From: Vreelandella venusta
Lineage (GTDB): Bacteria > Pseudomonadota > Gammaproteobacteria > Pseudomonadales > Halomonadaceae
Length of the DNA: 64,000 nt
Assembly: GCF_007989605.1 (NCBI RefSeq)
Contig: NZ_BJUL01000004.1
Span: 62,001-126,000, forward strand
Reading direction: 5' to 3'
Made by a program: the position numbers and the translations under genes. Of this stretch, positions 1-8,900 are shown in pieces (position 1 is the stretch's first letter; the number at the start of each line of letters is the position of its first letter). Under the pieces are notes generated by a model, which had not been told where the DNA came from, searched no databases, and was given only the letters and a program-made list of their open reading frames with translations.

Positions 1-1209
1 CAGCAGTTGGCTGAAACCTTCCGCGAATGGCGCGGTGCCCGGCGGCGATTAAAAAAACTCAGCGAAGAAGGCAGTGAAGTTGAGGCAAAGCGGCAACTGC
101 TGCGCTACCAAGTAGAAGAATTAGATCAACTGGCACTGGCAGAGGGTGAGCTGCAAACGCTAGAAGAGGAGCAACACACCCTCGCCCATGCGGAAGAGAC
201 ACTACGTGAAACCCAGTTTGCCGCCGACTGCTGCGCAAGCGACGAGGGCGGTGCTCTATCGCTGTTAAATCAAGCCTATGCCCATTTAAGCGCGCTACCC
301 GGCAGTGATAAAGGCACTCTGGCCAACACTTTGGCTATGCTTAGCGATGCGCGCATTCAAGTCGAGGAAGCGTCAAGCGAACTCAATCGCCTTGCCAGCA
401 CTACCGAACTAGACCCGGAGCGCTTAGCCTGGGTAGAAGAACGGCTTGGCGATATCCACCGTATTGCCCGTAAACACCACGTTGCTCCGGAAGAAGTTTG
501 CGCACTGCACTCACAGCTCAGCCAGGAAGTCGAACTACTAGAAGCCAGCGACGACGACCTGGAATCGTTAAGCAACCAAGTTTCAGAATACCGCGAGCGC
601 TATCGCAGCGATGCCAAACAATTAAGCGAGGCGCGACAAAAAGCCGCCGTTCGCTTAGGCAAAGAAGTGCAACAACAGCTAGGTTTTTTGGCCATGGGTA
701 AAGCACGCTTTGAGGTGGACGTTACCCCGCGTGAAACACCTACGCCGGAAGGCCTGGATCACGTCCAATTCCTGATTAGCGCGAACCCGGGCCAGCCCGC
801 TAGGCCGTTAACCAAAGTGGCCTCGGGCGGCGAACTATCGCGTATCAGCCTTGCTATTCAAGTGGTGGCCGCTTCCCACTCCACTATTCCCAGTTTGGTC
901 TTCGATGAAGTGGACGTGGGTATCTCAGGAGCGACAGCCGAAATTGTCGGTCAACTACTACGCAAGCTCGGTGAAAACGGCCAAGTAATGACCGTCACTC
1001 ACCTGCCTCAGGTCGCCGCCCAGGCGCATCAGCACCTACATATTGAAAAACGCGCCAAACGAGATAGCACGCTGACCCATATGGCGCTACTGGACGAACA
1101 GGGGCGCATCAGCGAGCTCGCCCGCATGCTGGGCGGTGTAACGCTATCTGACCAAACACTCGCCCACGCCCGCGAAATGCTGCACGCTAGCCAACGACCA
1201 CCGCACTAA
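1..1209 (+). CDS. recN: DNA repair protein RecN, 3' part (5' end outside window)
   Basis: This is the C-terminal part (about 402 codons) of the SMC-like ATPase RecN, which acts in double-strand break repair in the cytoplasm. The reading frame is open from base 1, so the start lies upstream of the window. The first 230 codons are rich in Glu, Gln, Leu and Arg and look like the antiparallel coiled coil. Then follows the ABC signature SGGELSRISLAIQ, the Walker B/D-loop region VFDEVDVGISGATAE, and the switch histidine segment TVTHLPQVAAQAHQH. These motifs are diagnostic of the family. The gene converges on fur, with a shared terminator between them. The stop codon lies in a 14-base tandem duplication. 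Confidence 0.96.
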   Translation, partial: QQLAETFREWRGARRRLKKLSEEGSEVEAKRQLLRYQVEELDQLALAEGELQTLEEEQHTLAHAEETLRETQFAADCCASDEGGALSLLNQAYAHLSALPGSDKGTLANTLAMLSDARIQVEEASSELNRLASTTELDPERLAWVEERLGDIHRIARKHHVAPEEVCALHSQLSQEVELLEASDDDLESLSNQVSEYRERYRSDAKQLSEARQKAAVRLGKEVQQQLGFLAMGKARFEVDVTPRETPTPEGLDHVQFLISANPGQPARPLTKVASGGELSRISLAIQVVAASHSTIPSLVFDEVDVGISGATAEIVGQLLRKLGENGQVMTVTHLPQVAAQAHQHLHIEKRAKRDSTLTHMALLDEQGRISELARMLGGVTLSDQTLAHAREMLHASQRPPH

Positions 1210-1232
1210 GCACTTTTTACTAAGCACTTTTT
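1205..1232. repeat. 14-bp tandem duplication at the recN stop codon
   Basis: The unit actaagcacttttt occurs twice, head to tail, at 1205-1218 and 1219-1232. The recN stop codon TAA (1207-1209) is in the first copy. Similar short tandem duplications occur at other gene ends in this window (32729-32784 and 41882-41945). Confidence 0.85.
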
Positions 1233-1268
1233 TCAAGCGGCAACGCGCTAGCAAACGCCACAAACCAT

Positions 1269-1324
1269 AAAAAACGCCCCCAGGGCGCGAATGAGTCATC
1301 ACTCGCACCCTGGGGGCGTTTTAT
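1269..1324. terminator. Bidirectional intrinsic terminator between recN and fur
   Basis: A long inverted repeat pairs aaaacgcccccaggg (from 1271) with ccctgggggcgtttt (to 1322). The stem extends inward through gcga/tcgc-like bases and atgagt/actcat. It has an A-run on the left and a T-run on the right, so it can end transcripts of both converging genes. Confidence 0.92.
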
Positions 1325-1333
1325 TTAGCGCGA

Positions 1334-1786
1334 CTATTTTTTATTTGTGGGGCCGCTGTCCTGCCGTGTTACGTCCGACCCACGGGGGCGTACGTAAAGC
1401 ACCAGGGCATGGTCCACAAGTTCATAGCCGTGCTCTTCGGCGATCTCTTGCTGACGACGCTCGATGATTTCATCGACAAACTCAATGATTTCACCACTTT
1501 CTAAACACACCATATGGTCGTGGTGGTCTTCTTGAGTCATCTCGAACACCGCGTGGCCACCGTCAAAATTATGACGAATCACCAAGCCTGCTGATTCAAA
1601 TTGAGTCAGCACGCGGTAAACGGTAGCCAAGCCAACATCCTCGCCCGCATCAATCAGTGTTTTGTACACTTCTTCTGCGCTAAGGTGGTGTTGACCCGAA
1701 GCATTTTCGAGAATCTGCAGGATCTTGACGCGCGGCAGGGTCACTTTCAGCCCGGCTTTGCGTAGTTCATGGTTCTGATCGGCCAT
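1334..1786 (-). CDS. fur: Ferric uptake regulator Fur
   Basis: This is a 150-residue Fe(II)-responsive repressor of iron uptake genes. The N-terminal winged helix carries the recognition segment AEEVYKTL and GLATVYRVLTQF. The metal-binding region has HHDHMVCLESG followed by the dimerisation domain. The second cysteine of the usual C-x2-C pair is replaced by serine (CLES), as is common in Pseudomonas-type Fur. The open frame extends 26 codons further upstream (to 1864), but that extension has no Fur similarity and overlaps bamE. The ATG at 1786 (protein start MADQNHELRKAGLK) matches the family. It is divergent from bamE and converges on recN. Confidence 0.96.
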   Translation of the reverse strand: MADQNHELRKAGLKVTLPRVKILQILENASGQHHLSAEEVYKTLIDAGEDVGLATVYRVLTQFESAGLVIRHNFDGGHAVFEMTQEDHHDHMVCLESGEIIEFVDEIIERRQQEIAEEHGYELVDHALVLYVRPRGSDVTRQDSGPTNKK

Positions 1787-1794
1787 GGTTGCTC

Positions 1795-1824
1795 TTCGCA
1801 GTAACAGGTTAGGTCGGGTATGAT
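1795..1824 (+). promoter_or_regulatory. Possible bamE promoter in the fur/bamE divergent region
   Basis: TATGAT at 1819-1824 is a good -10 hexamer. About 18 bases upstream is ttcgca (1795-1800), a weak -35. The region between the two divergent starts is only about 70 bases, so both promoters must overlap here. I see no clear Fur box. Confidence 0.35.
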
Positions 1825-1858
1825 CGACCGAAACCACGATAGTGAAGAATAGGCTCAA

Positions 1859-2305
1859 ATGCAAAAATTGACTCGTATCATTACTCTTTCAGTGGCCCTA
1901 ACCGTTGTTAGCGGCTGCAGCTACGTTGGCGTTTACAAGCGCGACATCCCTCAAGGCAACTTGGTGACCGAAGAAATGGTCAGCCAATTACAGCCAGGAA
2001 TGACGCGTGAACAAGTCACTTATGTGATGGGTCGCCCGTTGCTGGAAGCGCCGTTTGACACGCGGGAGTGGGATTACGTTTATCGGATTGATAAGGCGTA
2101 CGCAGGTGTTGAGCAACGGCGTGTCACCCTCACATTCGATAATATGGGGCGTTTGGTGAACATTGAGCAGCAAGGTGATTTCTCTAATGATCTACCGATC
2201 AGTGCAGATACCGGCGTAGGCCCTGCAACAGAAACAACAGATCCAATCACCGGTATCAACACACCTATTCAACGCGTGCCTTCGTCAGAAGCCACAGCGC
2301 CATAG
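1859..2305 (+). CDS. bamE: Outer membrane assembly lipoprotein BamE
   Basis: This 148-residue small lipoprotein belongs to the Bam complex, which inserts beta-barrel proteins into the outer membrane. A signal peptide with a hydrophobic core ends in the lipobox VSGC, so Cys20 would be lipidated. The BamE/SmpA/OmlA core follows, with QLQPGMTREQVTYVMGRPLL and the pattern DTREWDYVYRI typical of the family. The C-terminal 30 residues are Thr/Pro-rich and poorly conserved. The position divergent from fur is the usual gammaproteobacterial arrangement. The gene converges on rnfH. Confidence 0.95.
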   Translation: MQKLTRIITLSVALTVVSGCSYVGVYKRDIPQGNLVTEEMVSQLQPGMTREQVTYVMGRPLLEAPFDTREWDYVYRIDKAYAGVEQRRVTLTFDNMGRLVNIEQQGDFSNDLPISADTGVGPATETTDPITGINTPIQRVPSSEATAP

Positions 2306-2327
2306 CCAATGATGCCTTACGCGTAAA

Positions 2328-2639
2328 TTACCCGCCTCTGGCTTGACGCTTTGCCCGTTCCAGGCGGGCAGCTTTGGGGTCTATCTCTAATGGACGATAC
2401 ACCTCAACGCGGTCGCCTGGACGCAGCGCCTCTTGTTCGGGCTGGCGCAGCGCTTTGCCAAAAATTCCCAGCGGTGCCTGTTCAAAGGTGTCACTGGGAA
2501 TCTCGGGAAACAGGCTGGGTAGATCTGCCATCATTACCGCTTGGCGTGCAGTCGTGCCCTTACGCACCTGTAAGGCCACTAGGCGCTGTTTGCGCGGCAA
2601 GGCAAAGGCAACCTCTACCGCGAACGTATCAACGGCCAT
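2328..2639 (-). CDS. rnfH: RnfH family ubiquitin-fold protein (RatB)
   Basis: This beta-grasp protein of about 103 residues belongs to the RnfH/UPF0125 family. It is the usual partner of RatA; its biochemical role is not established. The core VEVAFALPRKQRLVALQVRKG and the GDRVEVYRPLEIDPK segment near the C-terminus are diagnostic. The open frame reaches 2741, but the ATG at 2639 (MAVDTFAVEV) gives the family's normal N-terminus and an 11-base overlap with the end of ratA, consistent with translational coupling. The C-terminus is basic (ARLERAKRQARGG). It converges on bamE with 22 bases between the stops. Confidence 0.9.
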   Translation of the reverse strand: MAVDTFAVEVAFALPRKQRLVALQVRKGTTARQAVMMADLPSLFPEIPSDTFEQAPLGIFGKALRQPEQEALRPGDRVEVYRPLEIDPKAARLERAKRQARGG

Positions 2640-3063
2640 AGCGCTCGTCAGCACGTTTTGTGAAGGCATCGACAAGCTGCCCCGCAATTTGCTGAAATAG
2701 TTTCCCAAACGCCATGCTAAGCAAGCGATTGGCAAATACAAACTCCATTTCCAAGCTCACCTTGCAGGCGTCGTCTCCCATCGGGATAAATAGCCAACGC
2801 CCTTTAAGCTGCTTGAATGGCCCTTTTACTAACGACAGTTCAATCCGCTCGGGGGCATATAAATCATTTCGAGTCGTGATTGTTTGCTCCACACCCGCAC
2901 GACCAAGGGTCATCTCGCCAACCAAATGTGCCTCGTCACGCTCTAGCAGGCGCGCACGGCGACACCCCGGCAGGAACTCGGGATAGCGTTCGAAGTCATT
3001 AACCAGATCGAACATTTGTTGGGGGGTGTGCCGCACCAAGGCGGTACGATTAACGGTTGGCAT
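2629..3063 (-). CDS. ratA: Ribosome association toxin RatA (START-like fold)
   Basis: This 144-residue SRPBCC/START-like protein is related to E. coli RatA, which is reported to bind the 50S subunit, and to mitochondrial Coq10. The N-terminal TALVRHTPQQMFDLVNDFERYPEFLPGC motif and the later FVFANRLLSMAFGKLFQQIAGQLV are typical. The frame begins at 3093, but the ATG at 3063 (MPTVNRTALV) fits the family start. It forms a two-gene operon with rnfH and is divergent from smpB, the normal arrangement next to ssrA in gammaproteobacteria. Whether it acts as a toxin or in quinone biology cannot be read from the sequence. Confidence 0.9.
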   Translation of the reverse strand: MPTVNRTALVRHTPQQMFDLVNDFERYPEFLPGCRRARLLERDEAHLVGEMTLGRAGVEQTITTRNDLYAPERIELSLVKGPFKQLKGRWLFIPMGDDACKVSLEMEFVFANRLLSMAFGKLFQQIAGQLVDAFTKRADERYGR

Positions 3064-3189
3064 TGACCTCTCCGCTGACTTCACAGTGCCCAAAGCGTAT
3101 CATGGGAAACATTTTTGTAGACCTTAAATGGTATCACGCCTCCCGTCATAACGAAGGGGGTGCTACTGACAGATCAACGATGAGGTTCC

Positions 3190-3681
3190 ATGGCCACTAA
3201 GAAAGGTAACAGTAAGGGCCCTAGCAGCAGCGTTATTGCCCAAAACAAGAAGGCTCGGTTTGAGTACCATATCAACGAAACCTTAGAAGCAGGTTTGGTA
3301 CTCGCGGGCTGGGAAGTTAAAAGCCTGCGCGCTGGTAAAGCACAGCTTACCGACACCTATATTTTGGTTCGTAATGGCGAGGCTTTTTTACTAGGCAGCC
3401 ATATCATGCCGCTTAATACAGCAAGCACCCACGAGATTGCTGATCCGACGCGCACGCGCAAGTTGCTTCTGCACCGCAAGGAAATTGCCAAAATTTTCTC
3501 GGTGACCCAGGACAAAGGCCACACGTGCGTACCGCTCAAGCTCTATTGGAAACGCAACAAGGTGAAGTGTGAGCTGGCATTGGTGACCGGCAAACAGCTG
3601 CATGACAAGCGTGCCACCGAGAAAGATCGCGACTGGAGCCGTCAGAAAGGTCGGATAATGCGGGAACATAACAAGGCATAA
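3190..3681 (+). CDS. smpB: SsrA-binding protein SmpB
   Basis: This 163-residue OB-fold protein binds tmRNA and brings it to stalled ribosomes for trans-translation. The core motifs are [48 protein letters not shown] and [10 protein letters not shown]. The C-terminal basic tail [17 protein letters not shown] mimics the missing codon-anticodon stem in the decoding centre. Its partner RNA gene ssrA starts 45 bases after the stop codon, and the two form a functional unit in the genome core. Confidence 0.97.
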   Translation: MATKKGNSKGPSSSVIAQNKKARFEYHINETLEAGLVLAGWEVKSLRAGKAQLTDTYILVRNGEAFLLGSHIMPLNTASTHEIADPTRTRKLLLHRKEIAKIFSVTQDKGHTCVPLKLYWKRNKVKCELALVTGKQLHDKRATEKDRDWSRQKGRIMREHNKA

Positions 3682-3682
3682 C

Positions 3683-3711
3683 TGGTCAATTCGGTGTGAG
3701 CACGTTAGAAT
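3683..3711 (+). promoter_or_regulatory. Candidate ssrA promoter
   Basis: TGGTCA at 3683-3688 and TAGAAT at 3706-3711 are separated by 17 bases. This would start a precursor a few bases before the mature tmRNA 5' end at 3727, which RNase P would then trim. The hexamer matches are moderate. Confidence 0.45.
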
Positions 3712-3726
3712 GCTCATCTGTAATCA

Positions 3727-4105
3727 GGGGGCGACATGGTTTCGACGCCGGTGACAACCCTTGCGGTGCATGCCGAGAGCGTGATGTATCTCGTAAATCC
3801 CACATCACGAAAAATAGTCGCAAATGACGAAAACTACGCTCAAGGCGCGCTAGCAGCTTAAACACTGTTAGCTTCTTGTCTGGCCCAAAGGTGATGTGCC
3901 TATTCATCACTGATGGGATACGAGCTAAAGCTGATAGGACCGCGGTTGGTGGTGTCTTCTCATCAATCGTTAAACTTAGAAGGCTCGCGTGACTGAATCC
4001 TGATCGTCGGAGTCAGTTGCGTTAAAGCAAATGACGAAATCTAAGCATGTAGAGCCAATAGGCGCGTGCTGGCGGACGCGGGTTCAATTCCCGCCGCCTC
4101 CACCA
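3727..4105 (+). ncRNA. ssrA: Transfer-messenger RNA (tmRNA)
   Basis: This 379-base tmRNA rescues stalled ribosomes together with SmpB. The 5' end GGGGGCG pairs with CGCCTCC at 4095-4101 to form the tRNA-like acceptor stem, followed by A and an encoded CCA at 4103-4105. The start block ggggcgacatggtttcgacg and the 3' T-arm ggttcaattcc are conserved. The resume codon and tag lie at 3820-3861 and encode ANDENYAQGALAA followed by TAA, a normal gammaproteobacterial proteolysis tag ending in LAA-like residues. The last 14 bases of the gene are also the left attachment site of the island that follows. Confidence 0.98.
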
Positions 4106-4146
4106 GACACCCCTACAAATCAAGCACCTACGGGTGCTTTTTTTGT
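4092..4146. repeat. Left attachment repeat (attL) at the ssrA 3' end
   Basis: The block cgccgcctccaccag (4092-4106) is repeated exactly at 11696-11710. After three mismatches, 37 more bases (4110-4146), including the ssrA terminator, match 11714-11750. The 3' end of ssrA is a well-known integration target for tyrosine-recombinase islands, so this pair marks the island's ends. Confidence 0.88.
4123..4145 (+). terminator. ssrA intrinsic terminator
   Basis: The stem AGCACC (4123-4128) pairs with GGTGCT (4133-4138) around a TACG loop, followed by a run of seven T. An identical copy exists at 11726-11749. Confidence 0.92.
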
Positions 4147-4428
4147 TTATAAGCCAACCTATTAACCATCAAATAAAGTCATACCTTACATCTGCTTTTC
4201 TGTGACATCGTGTTCATTTTCTTATGCTGTTACAAAAATTCGGCTCGCTTTTGCTGAGCTGGCGCTCCTCATTTCTCTGCATGCTTACCCATACTAGAAC
4301 TAGAGTTTGACGAAAATGGCGCTGAACAGTATCTATGGGCACAAAAAATTCTCCTGATATAGAACTGGTCACCAACCACATAATGGATGGCGACAGCTCT
4401 TACACTTAGATGAGGCATAGAATCTTAG
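4147..4428. other. Non-coding left end of the island
   Basis: About 280 bases lie between the duplicated ssrA terminator and the stop of the 521-residue gene. Short open stretches exist on the plus strand (for example around 4290-4360), but none has a start, a ribosome site or a recognisable product. No integrase remnant could be recognised. Confidence 0.5.
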
Positions 4429-5994
4429 TCAGAATCTCTTCTTAGCCTTCCATTTAATAGAAGGCTGCTTCTTCTGGTCACCACTAAACTCTTTCAAATC
4501 ATCAGTTTGAGGCCTAGATTCTAATCTCAGAAATTCTTTATCAATCAATTCCTTACTAGACACATTACTCCTCGACCAAAGAATTTCACTACCTGTTGAA
4601 CCCTGCATTCTAAGTTGTAGTAAATTTTCAATTTTTTTCATACGTACAGGATCTGTTGTTAACAGCCCAACAGGAATAGTTACGCAACTATCACTATTTG
4701 GCTGAACATGGTATTGGGCAATTGCTAAAAATCCTGGAATAACTATAATTTCAACACGATCTTGTGGGCTACCCCCTTGAAGTGACACGCCATGGGGCAA
4801 TCGCGCATTAAAAGATTTTTTTATAGCTCTAATTTCTTTATTTTCCTGAATATTGAAAAATGTAATGATATTAGAAACAGATTCAGAGTTAGAATTTAAC
4901 TCTTTCTCTAATCTACTAATGAATTTTTCTAAATCGGTACCATTCGCGCCCCACAAAGGGACACTAGCCGGATACCAGTACATATTAGGTACATCCGCTC
5001 CTTCTTCTCGCACAAGGCTACCGAGAGTCTTGCTTATTGCTATAGCATTGCTTTCCAAGTATACAGGCCCAAGAATGCCTCTTGTTGTACTAGAACCATA
5101 TCCAGTTTTCTTATTTTCTCTATCTTGCAACCATGATACTAAATCGAACCCTTCAGGTGTTGAGTACTTGGATAAAATTTCATCGCCAATAGCTTCGCAA
5201 AAATCTTGAAATGAATGGCCATGACTAGGGACAGCAAGCTTCGCCAAATAATCTGCAATTTGCGCCTCTAGCTCATTTGACAAAGCATTCTTACGAACTG
5301 GACCAACTCGCTCTACGGCATCTCGATATACACGAATGCCTTCTCCAGAAACCACTTCTAAACTAATTTCCATATCAATCGGCACTTGCAGTGTCCGCAC
5401 AGGCCTACAATGGGAAACTTTATATAGTCGAGTTTTTTCGGCTCCGCTACTTCTAGTATTCTCTAAGTGAATCCTATATTGCCTTCCAAACTGCTCCACT
5501 ATAGATTCAAGGCCAACAGAGCCAAATTTTTCTGGTGGAGGAATTTCTGGAAGTCCATATTTTATTCCCTGATAGCTACGACGAGGTATAATGCTCAATG
5601 TTAAGAGGTCAAACACGGCACTTTCTTCACGGGTATCATACGCTGTAAGCGTAGGCACTTCCTGATCATTATTATTTTTTAGGCGGAGAATAGATGACGC
5701 TTTAATTAAGCCATTAGGATCCATTTCAATGAGACGCTTCTTCAATAAACTGTCTATCAGCCCGTTTAACTCAATTTCAGATAATCCAAAATATTCTCTA
5801 ACTTCAAACGGAGCTACACCATCAAATAGAAGTATTAGTCTGCATGAAAACTCCTCTATTGCCGGCAGAGGCCTCTCTGTAGTCCATGAACAATTAAGGC
5901 TATACTGCTTTGCAGGAAGCAATAGTGAAATCGTATTAACGTGACGCCGATGGCCAACTACTTCCCCTTGAGTATCATCAGCATATTCAAGCAT
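4429..5994 (-). CDS. Unknown partner protein of the island helicase, 521 aa
   Basis: I do not recognise this protein. Residues about 45-100 (FEVREYFGLSEIELNGLIDSL then KKRLIEMDPNG) look like a winged helix-turn-helix. The middle contains a segment rich in beta-strand-like stretches (RLYKVSHCRPVRTLQVPIDMEI). The C-terminal third has RVEIIVIPGFLAIAQYHVQP and ends in a basic tail (QPSIKWKAKKRF). The H-x-Q-x3-D stretch near residue 435 is not the HKD motif of phospholipase D nucleases. The start codon overlaps the end of the 1675-residue gene by 8 bases, so the two are translationally coupled and very probably work together. No signal peptide or membrane segment is seen, so the protein should be cytosolic. 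The role is unknown; effector or specificity subunit are both possible. Confidence 0.85.
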   Translation of the reverse strand: MLEYADDTQGEVVGHRRHVNTISLLLPAKQYSLNCSWTTERPLPAIEEFSCRLILLFDGVAPFEVREYFGLSEIELNGLIDSLLKKRLIEMDPNGLIKASSILRLKNNNDQEVPTLTAYDTREESAVFDLLTLSIIPRRSYQGIKYGLPEIPPPEKFGSVGLESIVEQFGRQYRIHLENTRSSGAEKTRLYKVSHCRPVRTLQVPIDMEISLEVVSGEGIRVYRDAVERVGPVRKNALSNELEAQIADYLAKLAVPSHGHSFQDFCEAIGDEILSKYSTPEGFDLVSWLQDRENKKTGYGSSTTRGILGPVYLESNAIAISKTLGSLVREEGADVPNMYWYPASVPLWGANGTDLEKFISRLEKELNSNSESVSNIITFFNIQENKEIRAIKKSFNARLPHGVSLQGGSPQDRVEIIVIPGFLAIAQYHVQPNSDSCVTIPVGLLTTDPVRMKKIENLLQLRMQGSTGSEILWSRSNVSSKELIDKEFLRLESRPQTDDLKEFSGDQKKQPSIKWKAKKRF

Positions 5995-8900
5995 TGACCA
6001 TCTCCTCTAACAGTGAAGAACCAACTTGGCTATCCCGTATAGGGTTTTTAATAATCTGATAGCCTGGATCAGCCACATCAACTCTACTATTAATAAACGA
6101 AAGAACCTCGCCAAGAGCACTTGCTGAGTTACGTTTACTCCACATACGAACAGCCCCTACTACTACAAGTCTTTCCTGCGCTCGAGAAATAGAAACATTT
6201 ATTCTCGCTCTATCTTTAAGAAAACCTTGCTTTTCCTCAGAGTTGTCACGGACTAAACTAAGAATAACAATTTTATTCTCCTGCCCTTGATAAGAGTCAA
6301 CTGTATCTATACGTATAAGATCTCGTAAAGTAACAGCCCACTCTCCCTTGCTAAGCTCTTTTTCTAAAAGATCCTTCTGGGCGCGGTACATTGTTATGAT
6401 GCCAATAGGAAACCCTTTATCCTCACCCATAAACTCTCTTAAACAAGCTACAGTTTTGCTGTCAGAAAGTAATTTTAAAAGATTCATAACTTGGTTTGCT
6501 TCGTGATAGTTGACATAGCGTCCAGGTATAATCTCACTCTCGCCAGTAGCTGATTCTCCACATGCACTATCTAACCAAATTACAGGTTTATCCCATGGCG
6601 AAGGGAGGCTATCAAACCATGCAGGTGAAGGCCCCCTTCCTGTTTTTAGTGAGGCAACTTCATCTCTATAAAAACAGCTTGAAACCAACTTACCAATAGG
6701 TTCAACCATTCTATATTGGGTATCAAGAGTCACGCCTTTAGTAGCAAGAAAAGCCCGTTCGAAATCAGTAACTTTATAAATAGAAGCATCTAACCCTTGG
6801 CCTATCTTCCGCGCGGCCGCCCGTAAATGCTGCTTTTCATAGTGAGGGGGAAGCTGACGGTGATCACCAACCAAAAGCACCCTCTTAGCTGATTGAAGCG
6901 CTATCATTAGCTCACTGGCTTGAGCTCTTGCTGCTTCATCAACTATTACCCAGTCAAATTCTGCTTCAGCAATACCATACCTAATTTTTCCCATACCAAC
7001 CAAAGTGCCACAAACAAGCTGTCTAGTTTGAACTAAAAACTTATCATAATTGGCATCTCCAGTCGCTAGCACATTCAGCCACTCATGGCTCAAGTCTAAC
7101 AATGAAGTAAGTCTAGATATAGCAGCAGGGTTATTTACACTATTTTCCTCACAAAGAAGACTTATAACACCCCCCATTATATCGTCCATCTCAACAATTT
7201 CCTCAGCTGAGTCTGGACAACGCTGGTGTAATATCTTCCCAACTAGATCTTTCAAACTCTTTTCTTGCTCTAGCAAATCATCGTCGAACTCGCCATCAAC
7301 TTTCTCCTTGATGTATTTGCTTTTAATTTTATTTCTAAAATAAACTAGTGAAGATAGAATGGGCGAAAGAGTACGATGCAATATGAGAGCTTCGTCGATA
7401 AGAGATTCTGGAAGTCCGAAGCGATTTGAAAATACCTTTATTCGCTGATCATACTCTCTATGAAAAGCATGGCGCATCTGCCTTTGCAGAGCACTTGAGT
7501 GAGTATCAAGCATACCAGTTGCCACCATGCGTTCTTGACCCATTCTTACTATAGAAAGGTCTGTACTTTTGTCATAACATACTTCTCTGGCCTTTATGGC
7601 AACTGCATCAACGGATGTGTGTGATTGACCTACTAGTAATATGTTTCTGGCACCCTCAACTTCAAAAATATAATGAATAAACTGCGAGACAAACGAAGTT
7701 TTTCCTGTTCCTGGCGGTCCTTGTAGTACACCAACTGGTCCATATTCTATAAGCCGCTGAAAAGCTTCTATTTGTTTATCATTTAATTTTTTTTCAACAC
7801 CATCATATTTTTCACGTAGCTTTTTACTGATGGGGGGATGAGACTGCGCAACTAAGTTGGGAACTCTTTCTGGATCAAAATATTCAGACAGATTTGGTAT
7901 TACAGAAGCATGATCGAGGACACGTTCCAGAGCCTTCTGCTTACGATCTCGAGAAGCTTTACTCTGCAGAGATTCTAGTGTAAGGACTGCACCTTCTTTT
8001 AAGATACTATGTAATCGAGGGCGATTAGGTTTTAAAGCAATGAAGTCCGGAGTGGTTTCAATAATATCAAGTTCACCCAAAGGATATTCATCATCACGCA
8101 AGCTAATAAATACTTTATCGTCACTATCGAAATCTAAGGGCCGCCCATCTAGCGTTTGATAAGGAATGATGATCCTGCCACTCTGATTCTCATTAATTTC
8201 ACCTTCAAGAATTTCTAATGTTAATAGATTCTCTCCTTCCGTAGAGGCAAGTGAATTCCATAGCCTTTTGGGAGATATTGTTGGAATTTCGCCATCATTT
8301 GGGTCCCCTTCGTATACGTCACCATCAGTTTCTGATGAATATTTTTCTTCTAGAAGCGTAAGAACAGGATCAAGGTCAAATAATAAATTAATCAAATTTG
8401 ACGAGGTCTCGGGATCAAGACTTCCTCGCCCAACTGTGATAGGCCTAGTTAATTGGGCGGTGGCCTTGCTGGCTGCACTTATTAAGTCACTTAAAGGGAG
8501 GAGGCCCTCTGTCAAACGGATTTGTTGTATCTGCCGAAGCTCAGGGTTCACTACAACAGTTAAAGAGGCATTAACACCAGTCAGGTAGCAAAACATTAAA
8601 TCAGGGTTCTTTCGATCCCACCTACAATTAAAATAATAAATCCCTCCATCCATCTCCAAATCAATCGGTTGATCTGGAAAATTAGAACGTCCCCACAAAA
8701 TATTAAGTGATTCGAGTACCTCTTCACTTAACTCTTCATTACTTTCAAGACTAGGCTGCAGTGAAACCTCTAAGGCATTTTGAAGTGGTTCAAGTGAAGC
8801 AGGGATCCCTCCAGGCTGCTCCAAGCCACGAGCAATCTCCTCATGAACGATATGGCTCAATGGACCTTCACAGAGCACCTCCTCAATCAATTTATAGACT

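Noticed and set aside
2639..2741. Longer N-terminus for RnfH
   Set aside because: The extra 34 residues lie inside ratA and do not match the family start.
3820..3861. Small peptide gene ANDENYAQGALAA
   Set aside because: It is the tag-encoding part of tmRNA, not an independent gene.
4429..5994. Phospholipase D-type nuclease in the partner protein, which would make the pair a standard Mokosh type I system
   Set aside because: The only candidate is H-V-Q-P-N-S-D near residue 435; it lacks the Lys and the spacing of the HKD motif, and no second motif is found.
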